Shown: piece after piece, positions 1 to 10,385 of the stretch | Layout: every line of letters begins with the position of its first letter | Numbering within the stretch: position 1 is the stretch's first letter | Assembly (NCBI RefSeq): GCF_016862955.1 | Contig: NZ_BONY01000016.1 | Span: 1-64,000 of the forward strand | Reading direction: 5' to 3' | DNA: 64,000 nt | Source: Rhizocola hellebori | GTDB taxonomy: Bacteria > Actinomycetota > Actinomycetes > Mycobacteriales > Micromonosporaceae | Notes under the pieces: generated by a model | What the model was told of the DNA's origin: nothing | Database searches by the model: none | Seen by the model: only the letters and a program-made list of their open reading frames with translations | Translations under genes and position numbers: made by a program

Positions 1-36
1 GACACCGGCGCGGCGCTGCGATTGTGGGATGTGTGA
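1..36 (+). CDS. 3' end of a truncated upstream gene (possible)
   Basis: Frame 1 reads DTGAALRLWDV and then a TGA stop at 34-36. This would be the last 11 residues of a gene that starts before the window. It would converge on the minus-strand gene that ends at 41. There is too little sequence to name a family, and the open frame could be chance. Confidence 0.35.
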   Translation, partial: DTGAALRLWDV

Positions 37-40
37 AGCC

Positions 41-406
41 TCAGGGCTGGCGTGGCAAGGCGAGATCTGTTCTTTTCTCATCCCCGTGGTAGGGCTGCGC
101 GTGCTGTTCGGCCGCGGCCCCGGTGCGCCCGACCCGGCTCGACTCCTCCGCCCCGGGTCGGGCGATCGTTCCGTTTTCGACGCGGATCCGGGGGCAGCCG
201 CGGTGCGGGGTGCTCCAGCCATCCCTTTGCCGGTAGGCGGTCCAGGCGCAGTGGGCTTCGTCGCGGTACCCCCAGGCGATGAAGATTTCCTCATCGGCCA
301 GGCTGTAGCAACCGGCGGTCGCCATCCGGCTGCCCTCTTCGCGTTCATAGAACCGGCCGGTCAAGCCAGGGACCACGACACCATCGAGGTCAATGTCGTG
401 TACCAC
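41..406 (-). CDS. Hypothetical protein, 121 aa
   Basis: I do not recognise a family. The minus frame is open, its third codon positions are mostly G or C, and the protein is mixed in composition rather than Arg/Pro-rich, all of which suggest real coding. It contains two Cys-containing aromatic stretches (ATAGCYSLADE and DEAHCAWTAY) and a charged, probably disordered C-terminus. The open frame reaches back to 601, but that would overlap aroG, so the GTG at 406 (VVHDIDLDGVV) is the preferred start. No clear ribosome binding site is visible, so both start and function are uncertain. It is divergent from aroG, separated by about 100 bases. Confidence 0.45.
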   Translation of the reverse strand: MVHDIDLDGVVVPGLTGRFYEREEGSRMATAGCYSLADEEIFIAWGYRDEAHCAWTAYRQRDGWSTPHRGCPRIRVENGTIARPGAEESSRVGRTGAAAEQHAQPYHGDEKRTDLALPRQP

Positions 407-422
407 GCGGTGAAGCCTATAG

Positions 423-2855
<2,433 letters not shown>

Positions 2856-2878
<23 letters not shown>

Positions 2879-3335
2879 CGTTCTGGAGATAGAGCGGCTC
2901 ACCGAGCTTTTCGATCAGCCCGAGCTGGGTTTCCAGGTAGTCGAGGTGGTGTTCCTCGTCCTTGAGGATCTCCTCAAAGATGTTGGCCGAGGTGACGTCG
3001 TCGACCGAGCGCATGTACTTGATGCCCTCGCGAAGGCGCACCACCGCCTCTTTCTCGATCTCCATGTCGCACTCGAACTGCTCCTTGACGCTCTCGCCTA
3101 TGCGCAGCGGGAGGAGTTTCTGGTAGTTGGGCAAGCCCTCGAGGAAGAGAATCCGGTCCGTCAGCACCTCGGCGTGCTTCATCTCATCGATGGACTCGTG
3201 CCGGGTGTATTTGGCCAGCTTCGTGTAGCCCCAGTTCTCCTGCATTTTGTAGTGCAAGAAGTACTGGTTGATCGCCGTAAGTTCGGCGGTTAGCTGCTCA
3301 TTGAGATATTGGATAACGCGAGAGTCGCCCTGCAT
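2856..3335 (-). CDS. bfr: Bacterioferritin
   Basis: Heme-containing 24-mer iron storage protein that oxidises Fe(II) and stores it as a ferric mineral. With the start at MQGDSRVIQYLN (ATG 3335, 159 aa) the numbering matches E. coli Bfr. The ferroxidase ligands E18, E51, H54, E94 and the E127/H130 pair (DEEHH region) are present, as is the heme-ligand M52 in ESIDEMKHAE. A longer open frame to 3374 would overlap bfd and is rejected. It lies 25 bases downstream of bfd on the same strand, so both are probably under the iron boxes upstream of bfd. Confidence 0.96.
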
Positions 3336-3360
3336 ACCGCAATCTAAGCGGAATGTCGCA

Positions 3361-3549
3361 TTAGGCGCTAACACCCACGAGCGTGTCGGCGTGTACCTCT
3401 TCGATCATGTCGCTGATCCGATCCAGGCAGCTTCCGCAGCCGGTTCCGGCGCCGCAGGCCTCGCCCACGCTGTCCTCGCAGCGGGCGCCGAGCTGAATCG
3501 CGGCGCGGACCTCGCACTCGCGGACGCGGGAGCAGATGCACACGTACAA
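3361..3549 (-). CDS. bfd: Bacterioferritin-associated [2Fe-2S] ferredoxin
   Basis: Small ferredoxin that in other bacteria reduces the Bfr core so iron can be released. At 62 aa it has the BFD-like layout: Cys4 and Cys6 (MYVCIC), then Cys38 and Cys41 in a GTGCGSC segment, the four expected cluster ligands. The start appears to be TTG at 3549, preceded by AAAGGTG at suitable spacing; GTG two codons in is an alternative. It is first in a bfd-bfr operon, with two overlapping DtxR/IdeR-like iron boxes 20-53 bases upstream. Confidence 0.92.
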   Translation of the reverse strand: MYVCICSRVRECEVRAAIQLGARCEDSVGEACGAGTGCGSCLDRISDMIEEVHADTLVGVSA

Positions 3550-3568
3550 GAGACGACACCTTTGTGAG

Positions 3569-3602
3569 GGAGGGTTGCCTTACCTCAGTAAGGGTGCCCT
3601 AA
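3569..3602 (-). promoter_or_regulatory. Two overlapping DtxR/IdeR-type iron boxes upstream of bfd
   Basis: Read on the minus strand, 3587-3569 (TGAGGTAAGGCAACCCTCC) and 3602-3584 (TTAGGGCACCCTTACTGAG) each match about 12 of 19 positions of the actinobacterial iron-box consensus TTAGGTTAGCCTAACCTAA. The outer AGG/CCT positions are kept. They lie just upstream of the bfd-bfr pair, where iron-dependent control is expected. Each site alone is moderate; the tandem placement and context raise confidence. Confidence 0.6.
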
Positions 3603-3604
3603 AC

Positions 3605-4435
3605 CTAGGTGGTGCGCAAGCCCCTGAGCAGGGAAATGTCGTCGGAATGACGCTCCCCAGGTGTCTCAATAATCACTGGTACGCCCTCGAGCGCTGGATG
3701 TCCGAGCATCTCGGCGAAGGCGTCGGCCCCGATGGCGCCCGCCCCGATGGACTCGTGTCTATCCCTGGCCGAGCCGCAGGTGTCCTTGGAATCGTTGGCG
3801 TGCACCAACTTCAGCCTGCCCGGGCCGCAGACCTCGACCAGTTCGTCGAGCGTGGCCTTCATCCCGCCCGGGGTGGCGAGATCGTGACCCGCCGCCCAGG
3901 CGTGGCAGGTGTCGAAACAGACGCCCAGGCCGGGGTGCCTATCGACCATGTCGAGATATGGACCCAGGTCTTCGATCTTCGACGCGAGCGAGCGCCCACC
4001 ACCCGCGCTCGGCTCGACCAGCAGCGCGGGCCCGTCGTCTGCGATCAACTCGAGCAGGGGCAACAGCGACTCGCTTACCTGTTTCATCGCGACCGCGGTG
4101 TAGGTGGGGTCGACGGCCGAGCCGGCGTGGAAGACCACCGCCCGCGCGCCGATCTGGCGCGCCCTCAGCAGCGCATGCGCGAGCACCTGAACCGACTGCT
4201 CCACCGTGGCAGCGGTGGGGGAGCCCAGGTTCACCAGCAGCGAGGCGTGAATGTAGGCAGGAATGTCCCTTTCCACACACCCGGCGGCGAAGGCCTCGTC
4301 CAGCTTCGGGTCGCCCGGCGGACGGGCCCAGCCCCGGGAATTTCCCACGTAGAGCTGAAGCGCGTCCGCGCCAACCTCGTCCACATAGGACAGTGCGGTC
4401 TTGGCCGGAACGTGCGCGCCTATCCGAACTTGCAC
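3605..4435 (-). CDS. nfo: Deoxyribonuclease IV (AP endonuclease family 2)
   Basis: Zn-dependent endonuclease that cuts 5' to abasic sites in base excision repair. The 276 aa protein begins MQVRIGAHV, the usual Nfo start with the first metal His. It then shows the conserved blocks YIHASLLVNLGSP, VFHAGS, a VEPSAGGGRS segment (the metal Glu), GVCFDTCHAWAAGHD, HANDSKD..GSARDRHESIG and a C-terminal IIETPG. It starts inside the last codons of the upstream kinase gene (16-base overlap), so it is probably translated from the same mRNA. Confidence 0.94.
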   Translation of the reverse strand: MQVRIGAHVPAKTALSYVDEVGADALQLYVGNSRGWARPPGDPKLDEAFAAGCVERDIPAYIHASLLVNLGSPTAATVEQSVQVLAHALLRARQIGARAVVFHAGSAVDPTYTAVAMKQVSESLLPLLELIADDGPALLVEPSAGGGRSLASKIEDLGPYLDMVDRHPGLGVCFDTCHAWAAGHDLATPGGMKATLDELVEVCGPGRLKLVHANDSKDTCGSARDRHESIGAGAIGADAFAEMLGHPALEGVPVIIETPGERHSDDISLLRGLRTT

Positions 4436-6393
4436 GTAAGCACAATCTCCTGGCCCGCTGTCAGCGGCTTGCCTGGCTGCGGGTTCTGCTTCTCGACGTT
4501 GCCGATGGCCACCGAGACGGGATCGCCGTCGAGGCGCACCTGGTAACCGGCGCCACGGAACTGCCCGGCCACCCCCTGACAGTTCTGGCCGATCACACTC
4601 GGCATCGCCGCCACCGAGGCATTCTGGTTCACCTTCAGGGTGACCTCGTTGCCGCGTTCCGCGCTGCCGCCACCGGGCGGGTTCTGCTCCAGCACCTCAC
4701 CCTTGGGTTTGGTCGCATCGTCGCCCGCAACGGTGAGCACCTTCAGGCCCAGGCCTTGCAACATCGAGGTGGCCTCATTGACCTGCAAGCCCACCACCGA
4801 GGGAATGGTGATCGGGGCCCGGCCCTTGCTGAGGATCACCTGCACCACACCACCCGGCTTCACCCCCTCGCCGACCGCAGGGACGGTTGCCACCACCGTG
4901 CCGGCGGGCGCGGCATCGCTGAACACCGGCGCGCCCTGCGTCACCTGGAATTTCATCGGCTCCACCGACAGGTCGGCGGTCGCCAGCTCCAGGGTTTTAC
5001 CCACCACGTTCGGTACCGGATACCGCTCGGCCCCAAGCGAAAGGATCAGCTTGATCGTGCCGCCCTTGGCGACCCGGCCGCCCGGACCGGGCACCTGGCC
5101 GAGCACTATGTCCTTCGCCACGTCCTCGCGGAACTCGCCCTGGCCCAGCTCCACCTTGAGCCCGGCCTCCTGGGCCTTGGCCTGCGCGGCGGCGAGGGTC
5201 ATCTTCTGCAGGTCGGGTGCGGCCTCGAAACGCCCGAAGGCTAGCCACCAGCCACCGACCAGGAGCAGCACCAGAATCCCGGCCAGCGCGGCGGCCAGCG
5301 CCGTGCGCCCGCGCTGATTGGAGATGATCCGCTGGTGGACCGCTGACAGCTGACCCGCGAGCGTCCGCGGGCGGCGTGGTCGCCTGGCCCGTTGCTGCTG
5401 GCGTGGCCGGGCCGCGGCCCCGGCGGGCAGGCGCGCCCACGACGGCCGCTCGGTGACCTGGCTCACGATGACGGTGTCCTGGGTGATCGGGCGCAGCCGC
5501 TGGGTCGCCGCGTTTCCGCCCGCCAAACCCTCCCGCGCCGCCTGGACGGCGTTGAGCAGCGCTCCGGCGTCGGTCGGGCGTGACCCGGGATCGCGTCGGG
5601 TGGCGCTGACCACCAGCTCGTCGATGGCCGGGGGCAGCGCCGCGGCGTAGCGCGACGGCGGCGGCACATCGCGATCGACGTGCTGCCACGCCACGTCGAC
5701 GGGACGCTCGGCGTCATAGGGAACCCGCCCGGTGAGCATCTCGAAAAGCATCACGCCCGCGCTGTAGACGTCGCTTCGCGGATCGGCGAAGCCGTCGGCC
5801 ACCAGCTCCGGTGCGACATAGGCCACGGTGGCCATCAGCTGGCCGGCCTCGGGGTCTTCGGCTGACGCCTCGACCGCGCGGGCCAGGCCGAAATCGGCCA
5901 CCTTGACCACGGCGTCGACCAGGCTTGCGCCGCTTGGGCTCTCGGCCACGAGCACGTTTTCGGGTTTCACGTCCCGGTGGACCAGGCCGGCGTGGTGGGC
6001 CGCGCCCAGCGCCGACAGCACCTGCTCCATCACGGCCAGCGCCTCGGCGGGGGTCAGCCTGCGCCGGTCGGCGAGGATGTCGCGCAGGGTGCGGCCGCGC
6101 ACGTACTCCATCACCAGGTAGGGCAGGCCGGAATGGGTGCCCTGGTCATAAACCGCGACCACGTTGGGATGGGTCAGCCGGGCCACGGTCTTGGCCTCGT
6201 CGGTGAACTTGTCGAGAAAGGATCCGTCGCTCACCTGGGCTGGATGGATTATCTTCAGGGCGACCGTGCGCTCGAGGCGCTCGTCCATGGCTGTGTAGAC
6301 GGTCGCCATGCCGCCCCGGGCCACACGGCCTCGGACACGGTAGCGGCCATCGACAAGGGACCCTATAAGCGGGTCCGCCACCTGAGTACTCAT
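4420..6393 (-). CDS. pknL: Membrane Ser/Thr protein kinase with four PASTA domains (PknL-like)
   Basis: Sensor kinase with a cytoplasmic kinase domain and an extracellular peptidoglycan/muropeptide-type sensor. Visible: glycine loop RGGMATVY (residues 26-33), K47, alpha-C E66, HRDVKPEN with catalytic D141, DFG at 167-169. A basic juxtamembrane linker and one membrane helix (about 361-384) follow, then four PASTA repeats to residue 657. The open frame extends to 6483, but the start MSTQVADPLIG at 6393 is eight bases after a TAGACT -10 box, arguing for a leaderless start there. Gene order with aroG and an Rv2175c-like gene identifies it with Rv2176 pknL; that orthology is inferred from context, since mycobacterial PknL differs in its extracellular part. 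Confidence 0.93.
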   Translation of the reverse strand: MSTQVADPLIGSLVDGRYRVRGRVARGGMATVYTAMDERLERTVALKIIHPAQVSDGSFLDKFTDEAKTVARLTHPNVVAVYDQGTHSGLPYLVMEYVRGRTLRDILADRRRLTPAEALAVMEQVLSALGAAHHAGLVHRDVKPENVLVAESPSGASLVDAVVKVADFGLARAVEASAEDPEAGQLMATVAYVAPELVADGFADPRSDVYSAGVMLFEMLTGRVPYDAERPVDVAWQHVDRDVPPPSRYAAALPPAIDELVVSATRRDPGSRPTDAGALLNAVQAAREGLAGGNAATQRLRPITQDTVIVSQVTERPSWARLPAGAAARPRQQQRARRPRRPRTLAGQLSAVHQRIISNQRGRTALAAALAGILVLLLVGGWWLAFGRFEAAPDLQKMTLAAAQAKAQEAGLKVELGQGEFREDVAKDIVLGQVPGPGGRVAKGGTIKLILSLGAERYPVPNVVGKTLELATADLSVEPMKFQVTQGAPVFSDAAPAGTVVATVPAVGEGVKPGGVVQVILSKGRAPITIPSVVGLQVNEATSMLQGLGLKVLTVAGDDATKPKGEVLEQNPPGGGSAERGNEVTLKVNQNASVAAMPSVIGQNCQGVAGQFRGAGYQVRLDGDPVSVAIGNVEKQNPQPGKPLTAGQEIVLTCKFG

Positions 6394-6443
6394 TGCAGGC
6401 GAGTCTAAGTCAGCGGGACGCAAACGTCGTACACCCGACCGCG

Positions 6444-7004
6444 TTACGACGTCGCGGCCGAGGCCGGAGCGCCTGTCGGCCAAGTCGACGAAGGCGATGG
6501 ACTAGGGCTTCTGGTGACATTGGGCGTGCCGCTCGGCGAGGGCGTGGCACAGCTGCACGTGGGGGCCGGAGTCGGTACCGGTGGGGTGATCGACGCGGTG
6601 GGCGAAGGCCGGCTGGACCTGGGCGGGACCGGGCTGTTGAGCGCGACCGGCACCTTGGCACGGCTCTCGGCGGCCGACGGAAGCGGTGCCGGGGTCCGTG
6701 TCGGCGAGGCTGTGGCAGTCGGCTTCGCCCCGCTCGTCGGCAATGCGGCCGGGGCATCGCCGCGGGTGAGCAACGAGTCCAGCCCCCCCGTCACCACGAC
6801 ATAGCCGCTGATGCCGCCGGCCACCGCCAGACCGGCCGTAGTGGCCAGAATCACCCTGCGCTTCTGGCTCCGGCTCGCTCCAATCACGGGCAGTTCCTCG
6901 GTCCGCTCATTGATCGTCCGCCGGACCCGCCGGTTCGCCAGGTCGTAGCGCACCGAACGGATCGCTCCGGTGATCTCGCGGCGGACAAGTTCCCAGGGGT
7001 TCAT
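6444..7004 (-). CDS. Single-pass membrane protein with a Pro/Ser/Thr-rich tail
   Basis: Unrecognised 186 aa protein. Residues 1-48 are basic and cytoplasmic in character (RREITGAIRSVRYDLANRR). A membrane segment follows at about 50-75 (VILATTAGLAVAGGISGYVV). The remaining ~110 residues are low-complexity Pro/Ser/Thr/Ala with one CSC, as in cell-wall-spanning or O-glycosylated tails. A GGAGG ribosome site precedes ATG 7004. It lies directly upstream of the PASTA kinase on the same strand, and is divergent from the Rv2175c-like gene with 36 bases between. A role as kinase partner or substrate is only inferred from position and its Ser/Thr content. Confidence 0.75.
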   Translation of the reverse strand: MNPWELVRREITGAIRSVRYDLANRRVRRTINERTEELPVIGASRSQKRRVILATTAGLAVAGGISGYVVVTGGLDSLLTRGDAPAALPTSGAKPTATASPTRTPAPLPSAAESRAKVPVALNSPVPPRSSRPSPTASITPPVPTPAPTCSCATPSPSGTPNVTRSPSPSPSSTWPTGAPASAATS

Positions 7005-7040
7005 CTAGGGCTGCTCCTCCTGACGTGGCAAGGTGTAAAT

Positions 7041-7376
7041 GTGACCGAAACTGCCCATTGGATGACCTTGCCGGACGTCGCCGAACGGCTGAACTTGTCG
7101 ATCGTCAAGGTTCACCAACTGATCAAAGACGGCTCTTTGCTTTCCGTCCGCCGCGACGGGGTGCTTCGGGTGCCCGGCGAGCTGATCGCCAACGACACCG
7201 TGCTGAAGCACCTGCCTGGCGTTCTGACATTGCTGCACGACGCCGGGTACAACGACGAAGAGGCGTTGCGGTGGCTCTTCACCGAGGACGACACCCTTCC
7301 GGGGACCCCCGCGGCGGCACTCGGCGGCGACTTGGCGCGTGAGGTCAAGCGGCGCGCGCAGGCGCTCGCCTTCTAG
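7041..7376 (+). CDS. Rv2175c-like DNA-binding protein (wHTH/excisionase-type)
   Basis: A 111 aa protein with an N-terminal winged helix (WMTLPDVAERLNLSIVKVHQLIKDGSLLSVRRDGVLRVPGEL, given here as separate motifs: TLPDVAERLNLS, then KVHQLIKDGSLL) and a helical C-terminal half (LPGVLTLLHDAGYNDEE, ALRWLF). This is the arrangement of mycobacterial Rv2175c, a DNA-binding protein phosphorylated by PknL. GTG 7041 is preceded by AAGGTG; the longer frame reaching back to 6393 lies over other genes and is rejected. It is divergent from the kinase-side genes, matching the mycobacterial order. The 3' end overlaps the convergent mannosyltransferase by 32 bases. Confidence 0.88.
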   Translation: MTETAHWMTLPDVAERLNLSIVKVHQLIKDGSLLSVRRDGVLRVPGELIANDTVLKHLPGVLTLLHDAGYNDEEALRWLFTEDDTLPGTPAAALGGDLAREVKRRAQALAF

Positions 7377-8838
7377 CCACGAGCACTATCAGCGCCGCGG
7401 TGACGGCGAACGCACCCACAGCTTTGGTCAGCACAGGAACCCCCAGCCCGTTGGGAAGGGTGAGGAAGGTGCAGATCACCGTCGCCGCGGCGAGCCAGCG
7501 CCGCTTGTCCGTCGCGCTGGCCGCCAGCACCGCTAGCGGGGTTATGGCGTACCACGGATAGAAAACCGGGCCAAGGATCGCTGTCGCAGCAAGGGCCAGC
7601 CCGCTGGCGACGACGATTTTCTGGGTACCGGTGCGATGCCGCCACGCCCAAAAAAGCAGCGATATCCCAAGCACCGCAAGCGCTGCCACGCCCACCACCC
7701 GTGCCACGGCGATCGGTCCTTCCGGGGCAAACCCGAAGGGGCGCAACAGATATCCGATGGTCATCCCCACCGCGGTGGGCACCGAGCTCCACTGAGCCAA
7801 CTCCCCGGTGCCCCGCAACGCTTGCACCCAACCCAAATCGAGCCCGGTGGCCAAACTCAGCCCGGCAAACCCGCCGACCACGCCAGCCGCCGCAGCCCAC
7901 CATCGCCGCCCAAGCAAGATGAACACAAACGGCACCACCGCGATCGCCGTGACCTTCACCGCGACCGCCCCCGCCAGCACCACTCCCACCACCACCGCCC
8001 GACCCCACAACCCCGCCCGTGCTCCTTGCGCTGCGCCATGACCGTCGCGACTTCGGGGAATTCGCGGCTTCGCGGCGCCCCAAAACCGCGATTTCCCCGA
8101 AACTGCGGCCTCCTCGTGGCGGCGACCGGCGGCAAGGGCGGCGGAGCGGTTGGTGGCTGCGATGGTCAGCGCGGTGACGACGAGCGCGGCGACCAGCAGG
8201 TCGTTGTGGGCAGCGGACAGGCCGTGGACGAGAATCAGCGGGGTGACCACGCCCAGCCACGCGGCCGAAGCTGGCGAGAGTCCACAGTGGACGGCCAGTT
8301 TCGGGGCCTGCCAAGCGAGAACGAGCACGCTGGCCACGGCCAGCAGCCGAAGCACGATGATCCCGGTGACCAGATTTCCGGCGGCCGCGGCCAGACCGGA
8401 CAGGGCGATCGCCAACGGGCCATAGGGCGTCGGGGTTTGCCACCACAGCTGAGGCACCGCCTCGAACCACGGGCATCCGCCCGCTTGAACCCCGACCGCG
8501 TAGGGGTCTTGGCCGTGGTTCCAGAGCCAGCCCTGACAGGCGTAGGCGTAGACGTCCCGGCTGCCCAGCGGAGGCGCGAACAGGATGGGCAGCGCCCACA
8601 GCGCGCCGGTCAGCAAGACCGTTCGCAGATTGGGCGTGGGAAGTTTCCACCACGCCACGGTGAGGACGACGCCGCCGGCCAGCCAGCACACCAGGCCCAC
8701 GCTGAATGAGGCGGGCACGGCAGCGAAGCCGCCGGTGCGAAAACCTGCGCCGGGATCTCCGCCGGGGTGGGCGCCGGCCAGCGCCGCGGCGGCAGCCAGC
8801 AGCACGGCACCGGCCAAGCCACACCACCGCCAAAACAT
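7345..8838 (-). CDS. mptA: Polyprenol-phosphomannose-dependent alpha-(1->6) mannosyltransferase (MptA/Rv2174-like)
   Basis: Integral membrane GT-C glycosyltransferase of the family that elongates lipomannan/lipoarabinomannan-type mannan from polyprenyl-phosphate mannose. At 497 aa it has about a dozen hydrophobic helices and an early loop with SRDVYAYACQGWLWNHGQDPY, matching the family's acidic catalytic loop (SRDVYAYACQG and GQDPY are the key parts). A later HGLSAAHNDLLV motif is also typical. Residues about 230-275 hold a hydrophilic insertion (SGKSRFWGAAKPR, IPRSRDG) encoded by an imperfect palindrome. A TAACAT box six bases before ATG 8838 suggests a leaderless start. Synteny with Rv2174 supports the assignment; the substrate in this organism is unknown. 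Confidence 0.85.
   Translation of the reverse strand: MFWRWCGLAGAVLLAAAAALAGAHPGGDPGAGFRTGGFAAVPASFSVGLVCWLAGGVVLTVAWWKLPTPNLRTVLLTGALWALPILFAPPLGSRDVYAYACQGWLWNHGQDPYAVGVQAGGCPWFEAVPQLWWQTPTPYGPLAIALSGLAAAAGNLVTGIIVLRLLAVASVLVLAWQAPKLAVHCGLSPASAAWLGVVTPLILVHGLSAAHNDLLVAALVVTALTIAATNRSAALAAGRRHEEAAVSGKSRFWGAAKPRIPRSRDGHGAAQGARAGLWGRAVVVGVVLAGAVAVKVTAIAVVPFVFILLGRRWWAAAAGVVGGFAGLSLATGLDLGWVQALRGTGELAQWSSVPTAVGMTIGYLLRPFGFAPEGPIAVARVVGVAALAVLGISLLFWAWRHRTGTQKIVVASGLALAATAILGPVFYPWYAITPLAVLAASATDKRRWLAAATVICTFLTLPNGLGVPVLTKAVGAFAVTAALIVLVARRRAPARAA
8044..8109. repeat. Imperfect palindromic element inside the mannosyltransferase gene (copy 1)
   Basis: The left arm at 8044-8069 and the reverse complement of the right arm at 8084-8109 agree at 20 of 26 positions, both centred on TTCGGGGAA with TCGCGG beside it; the loop is 14 bases. 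The same core in the same inverted layout occurs at 28833-28898. It keeps the reading frame and encodes the low-complexity insertion. Confidence 0.65.
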
Positions 8839-8877
8839 TCCCTGATGTTAGTGGCCGCGATCGGTAACGTTGCCGTG

Positions 8878-9291
8878 GTGACGCGTCGCTACCGGCTGAT
8901 GGCCGGGCTGGCCCTGCTCGTGGTCGCTGTGCTGGCCGTGGCGGGCTTCTGCGCCCGAAAGTCCACACAGGACGGTGTCGGGCCACCTGCCGGTGCGGCA
9001 ACTCCCGTCTCCGGCCTGCCCACGGTCATGGCGGGTGACTTGCCGAAAGAGGTGGCCGCCACCCTGGTCCTGATCGACAAGGGCGGGCCGTTTCCCTACG
9101 ACAAGGACGGGTCCACCTTCGCCAACCAGGAGCGGCTCCTGCCGCAGCGGGAGCGCGGCTACTACAAGGAGTACACGGTGCCGACCCCCGGATCACGCGA
9201 TCGGGGTGCGCGGCGGTTGGTGGTGGGCAGCAAGGGCGATGTTTACTACACCGCCGACCACTATGAGTCTTTCCGTCAGGTGCTGCGGTGA
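8878..9291 (+). CDS. Secreted guanyl-specific ribonuclease (RNase Sa / barnase superfamily)
   Basis: An exported RNA hydrolase cutting after guanosine. After an N-terminal hydrophobic segment (residues 8-23, ending GFCA, possibly a lipoprotein-like or signal peptidase site), the mature part follows Streptomyces RNase Sa closely: LPKEVAATLVLID, GPFPYDKDGSTFANQE, YYKEYTVPTPG (catalytic Glu), SRDRGARRLVVG (catalytic Arg) and YYTADHYESF (catalytic His). GTG 8878 lies seven bases after TAACGT, a leaderless layout; ATG 8845 is an alternative. It is divergent from the mannosyltransferase and overlaps idsA by 16 bases at its 3' end. No barstar-type inhibitor gene is seen beside it. Confidence 0.9.
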   Translation: MTRRYRLMAGLALLVVAVLAVAGFCARKSTQDGVGPPAGAATPVSGLPTVMAGDLPKEVAATLVLIDKGGPFPYDKDGSTFANQERLLPQRERGYYKEYTVPTPGSRDRGARRLVVGSKGDVYYTADHYESFRQVLR

Positions 9292-10343
9292 ACTGCTGAA
9301 TCGGCGAGCTCGCTCAGCGCGAGCCGCGCCTGCTCGGTGATGTCGGCGGCGGCGAGCGCGGTGAGGGCGGCGGCGGTCAATTCTTCGATGCGTTCCTCCG
9401 TGCGTTCCAGGGCGCCCGACCGCAGGATCACCTCGCGGAGGTCGGCCACCGTGCTGTCGTCGAGACCGGGATCACCAAGCGATTTGGCCAGCAGCTCGCG
9501 ATCGGTGTCGTCGGCCGCGCCCGCGAAGGCGACCGCCATCAGATAGGTGCGTTTGCCCTCGCGCAGGTCGTCGCCGGCGGGCTTGCCGGTCGTGGCCGGG
9601 TCGCCGAACACGCCGAGCACGTCGTCGCGCAGCTGGAAGGCCTCGCCCAGCGGCAGGCCGAAGGCGGAGAAGATCTGCAGCAGGCTCGTGTCGGCGCCGG
9701 CCAGCACCGCGCCGAACAGCAGGGGATGCTCAACCGAGTACTTCGCCGACTTGTACCGGGCGACCAGGCTCGCGCGCTGCGGCGAGGTATCGCCGGTCAC
9801 CTGGGACAGGACGTCGAGATATTGGCCGAGCATGACTTCTGTGCGCATCTGGTCGAAGGTGGCCCGCGCCAGCAGCACCGTGCCCGGGTCGAACCCACTG
9901 CGGTGCAGCATTTCGTCCGACCAGACCAGGCAAAGATCGCCCAACAGGACGGCCGAGGCCGCGCCGAACTGCTCAGCGCGGCCATGCCAGAGCGTGGCGG
10001 CGTGCATGGCCTCGAAGCGGCGATGCACCGACGGCTCGCCCCGGCGCGTGTCGGAGGCGTCCATGAGGTCGTCGTGGATGAGGGCGCCCGCCTGGACGAG
10101 CTCCAGCGTGGCCACCGCGTTGATGAGCTCCTGGCTGTCGGGCGCGCCGGTCGACCTGGCCCCCCAGTAGGCAAAGGCGGGACGCAGCCGTTTGCCGCCA
10201 CCCAGCACGAAAGCCTCTACGGCATCGGCCAACGGCAAGAGATCTTCGTCAATGGATTTCATGTGGTCTCGTTGGCCTGCCAAAAACTCGGCCAACGCCT
10301 GACGGACGCGAGCCCGAAGGTCGGCGTGGTCGACCGGATTCAT
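9276..10343 (-). CDS. idsA2: Polyprenyl (geranylgeranyl-type) diphosphate synthase
   Basis: Trans-prenyltransferase that condenses isopentenyl diphosphate units onto allylic diphosphates. The 355 aa protein shows GGGKRLRP, the first Asp-rich motif DDLMD followed by RRGEPSVHRRF, and a second Asp motif reading RDDVLGVFGD. The latter departs slightly from DDxxD, as in other actinobacterial IdsA proteins. A GGAGG site precedes ATG 10343. The mycobacterial equivalent by position is Rv2173 (idsA2). Chain length of the product cannot be told from the sequence. Confidence 0.92.
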   Translation of the reverse strand: MNPVDHADLRARVRQALAEFLAGQRDHMKSIDEDLLPLADAVEAFVLGGGKRLRPAFAYWGARSTGAPDSQELINAVATLELVQAGALIHDDLMDASDTRRGEPSVHRRFEAMHAATLWHGRAEQFGAASAVLLGDLCLVWSDEMLHRSGFDPGTVLLARATFDQMRTEVMLGQYLDVLSQVTGDTSPQRASLVARYKSAKYSVEHPLLFGAVLAGADTSLLQIFSAFGLPLGEAFQLRDDVLGVFGDPATTGKPAGDDLREGKRTYLMAVAFAGAADDTDRELLAKSLGDPGLDDSTVADLREVILRSGALERTEERIEELTAAALTALAAADITEQARLALSELADSAVHRST

Positions 10344-10385
10344 CCCTTGGCCTCCTGCCTTCGGCCGTGCCTGTCCTCCTCAAAG

